This document shows positions 5,437-6,647 of a stretch of DNA of 6,647 bases, piece by piece. The position numbers were made by a program, and so were the translations under genes. Location of the stretch: assembly GCA_937942965.1 (NCBI GenBank), contig CALDGN010000069.1, positions 1 to 6,647 on the forward strand, written 5' to 3'. The notes under the pieces were generated by a model. It was not told where the DNA came from. It made no database searches and was given only the letters and a program-made list of their open reading frames with translations. This DNA is from an uncultured Acidimicrobiales bacterium. Lineage in GTDB: Bacteria; Actinomycetota; Acidimicrobiia; Acidimicrobiales; UBA10347. Every line of letters starts with the position of its first letter. Positions within the stretch are counted from its first letter, which is position 1.

Positions 5437-6647
5437 TTAGGTGCAGTCGCCGTCGAGCGACGCGATCCACTCGGTGATGAGCTCGACGCCGTCTGCATGG
5501 GGCACCGCTCGGCCGAGCTCGGGCATCATCGAGCCGGGATCAGTGGTCTGCATGCGGAACACGAAGATCGAATCCTCGGGCGCGCCTGGGTTGATCCCGA
5601 AGCGGCGATCGCCGGTGCCGGTTCCTGCCGCGACTGGTGGTTTGCAGATGCCCAGGTGCGTATCGACCGGATTCGTGGGCTCAAGGAACAGCCCCGACGT
5701 GTCGGCCGGGCCGGCCTCGTTGTGGCAATGCGAGCAGTTGATGTCGAGATAGGCCCGGGCACGTTCGTCGAGCGGAGCAGAGGCATCGTCCCAGGCGACG
5801 TTCTGCGGGGCTTGGGTCGAACCTGGGCTTCCGGTCAGCAAGCCGAGCGACTCCCACTGTTCGAGCTGATCGACGTCGCCGGCGCCGAAGTCAACGTCAC
5901 GATTCAGGTGGCGAGCCTTGGGCCCGATCGGAAGTATCTCGCCCTCGGTGTGGTTCGTGGCATGGCAGCCAGCGCACTGGTTCACGTTCGGCACCACGTA
6001 GGGAAACTCGGACTCGTCACCGGTGGTTTCGTCGACGAGCGTGAGGCGAAGCAGGTCGCCAGTGCGCTGCAACGTTGCCTCGGTCTGCTCGTCGTTCCAG
6101 ACGTAGGGGAGCGCGTCCCAGCCATCTTCGCGATGCACCAGGATCCGCGTCTCGACGAGGCGAACATCGGCCAGGTCGAGACCGGTCTGCAGCTCGCCTG
6201 ACATCGCCCGTGCCGTGCGAACCCGATCGATCTGCGTGTCAGTCGGATACCAGAACGTCTTGGTGATGACCGTGCCGACGGGGAAGTCGAACGTCTGGGT
6301 GTCGTCGTAGGTCGCCGGCGCGGAACCGTCGGGCAACCAGACGGTCCGCAGCTTCTGGGCGTGGTCGGAGAACAGCGCCGAGTTCAGCTCGTAGGGCACG
6401 ACCCCGTCACCCGGTTCGAGCCGGGCGCCCTCCAGCACGACCTGTCCCCAGTCGGCAAGCGACTCGGGGTTCTCGGCCGGGTGATAGGTCGGTCCGCCCT
6501 CGGCGCCGGAAGCTGAGGGCTCCGATGTCGCAGTCGGCGAGGTCGCGGTGGGCACCGCATCGGCCGTGGCGATGGTCGCGGGTTCATCTCGGGTCGCGCA
6601 GCCGAGCATCACGGCCAAGCCGAGCACGAGCCCGAAGACGGCGATCT
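5437..6647 (-). CDS. Diheme c-type cytochrome lipoprotein, SO2930/HNE_0200 family (start outside window)
   Basis: A membrane-anchored, extracytoplasmic electron carrier with two covalent hemes. The first in-window candidate start is a GTG at 6627, but the frame continues to the window end coding IAVFGLVLGLAVMLGC, i.e. the hydrophobic core of a signal peptide, so the true start lies just beyond. VMLG-C fits the bacterial lipobox, with Cys10 (from the GTG) as lipid-modified residue, followed by a Thr/Ala/Pro/Ser linker to about residue 45. The family core follows: VPYELNSALFSDHAQKLR (77-94), FPVGTVITKTFWYP (115-128), ETRILVHREDGWDALPYVWN (159-178). Heme motifs are CAGCH (218-222) and CSHCH (298-302, in RAYLDINCSHCH); M368 in MMPELGR is a candidate axial ligand. 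From memory this matches the TIGR03806-type SO2930 diheme cytochromes, often next to a parallel beta-helix protein (TIGR03805) that is not visible here. The redox partner is unknown. Confidence 0.93.
   Translation of the reverse strand, partial: IAVFGLVLGLAVMLGCATRDEPATIATADAVPTATSPTATSEPSASGAEGGPTYHPAENPESLADWGQVVLEGARLEPGDGVVPYELNSALFSDHAQKLRTVWLPDGSAPATYDDTQTFDFPVGTVITKTFWYPTDTQIDRVRTARAMSGELQTGLDLADVRLVETRILVHREDGWDALPYVWNDEQTEATLQRTGDLLRLTLVDETTGDESEFPYVVPNVNQCAGCHATNHTEGEILPIGPKARHLNRDVDFGAGDVDQLEQWESLGLLTGSPGSTQAPQNVAWDDASAPLDERARAYLDINCSHCHNEAGPADTSGLFLEPTNPVDTHLGICKPPVAAGTGTGDRRFGINPGAPEDSIFVFRMQTTDPGSMMPELGRAVPHADGVELITEWIASLDGDCT

Noticed and set aside
4169..5440. 423-codon + strand open frame opposite the kinase-coupled gene
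   Set aside because: Longer than the gene beneath it, but low-complexity and without recognisable domains. The minus-strand frame has conserved-looking motifs, ATGA coupling and a promoter-like element.
5384..5470. N-terminal extension of the 371-aa protein to 5470
   Set aside because: Arg-rich, overlaps the cytochrome 3' end and contradicts the -10/GTG spacing at 5383.
5407..6201. 264-codon + strand open frame opposite the diheme cytochrome
   Set aside because: Antisense to a gene with two heme motifs and a lipobox; no own motif.

Overview
This 6.6-kb window is GC-rich and gene-dense, with no stretch above about 60 bases left non-coding. It looks like the chromosome of a high-GC actinobacterium, possibly an Acidimicrobiia/Ilumatobacter-type environmental species. 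That placement is an inference. It rests on base composition, frequent GTG starts, promoters that fit leaderless transcription, and the mix of families: a CYP108-like P450, a CaiB/BaiF CoA-transferase, an APH-fold phosphotransferase with a tryptophan-rich partner, and conserved small proteins of actinobacterial type. No RNA gene, insertion sequence, CRISPR array or plasmid/phage hallmark was seen.

Layout, left to right. (1) The 3' two-thirds of a cytochrome P450 runs on the + strand (2-883) and is cut by the window edge. (2) Four bases after its stop, converging on it, is a minus-strand pair: a tryptophan-rich conserved protein (2839-2168) followed after 50 nt by a CaiB/BaiF family III CoA-transferase (2117-888). 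(3) A short + strand TfoX/Sxy-like protein (2898-3203) diverges from that pair across a 58-nt promoter region. Its stop codon abuts, with no spacing, the stop of the next minus-strand gene. (4) A minus-strand two-gene unit follows: a 371-aa protein of unknown function (5383-4268), then an APH-fold phosphotransferase (4271-3204) whose ATG overlaps the upstream stop as ATGA. (5) At the right edge is a minus-strand lipoprotein diheme cytochrome c of the SO2930/HNE_0200 type (6647-5437), whose extreme 5' end lies outside the window.

How they may work together. The P450 and the CoA-transferase are the usual oxidative and CoA-activating entry enzymes for terpenoid, steroid or other hydrophobic carbon compounds, but they are on opposite strands and need not be co-regulated. 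The phosphotransferase and its overlapping partner almost certainly act in one process. A small-molecule kinase paired with a possibly lipid-binding or beta-barrel-like protein is the least explained unit here. The diheme lipoprotein should sit outside the cytoplasmic membrane and carry electrons. Its relation to the neighbouring unit is unclear, since a hairpin and a separate promoter-like -10 lie between them.

A recurrent regulatory pattern is visible. Three of the genes that begin a transcription unit have a TANNNT hexamer 6-7 nt before an ATG or GTG and no Shine-Dalgarno sequence. The downstream operon genes lack this element.
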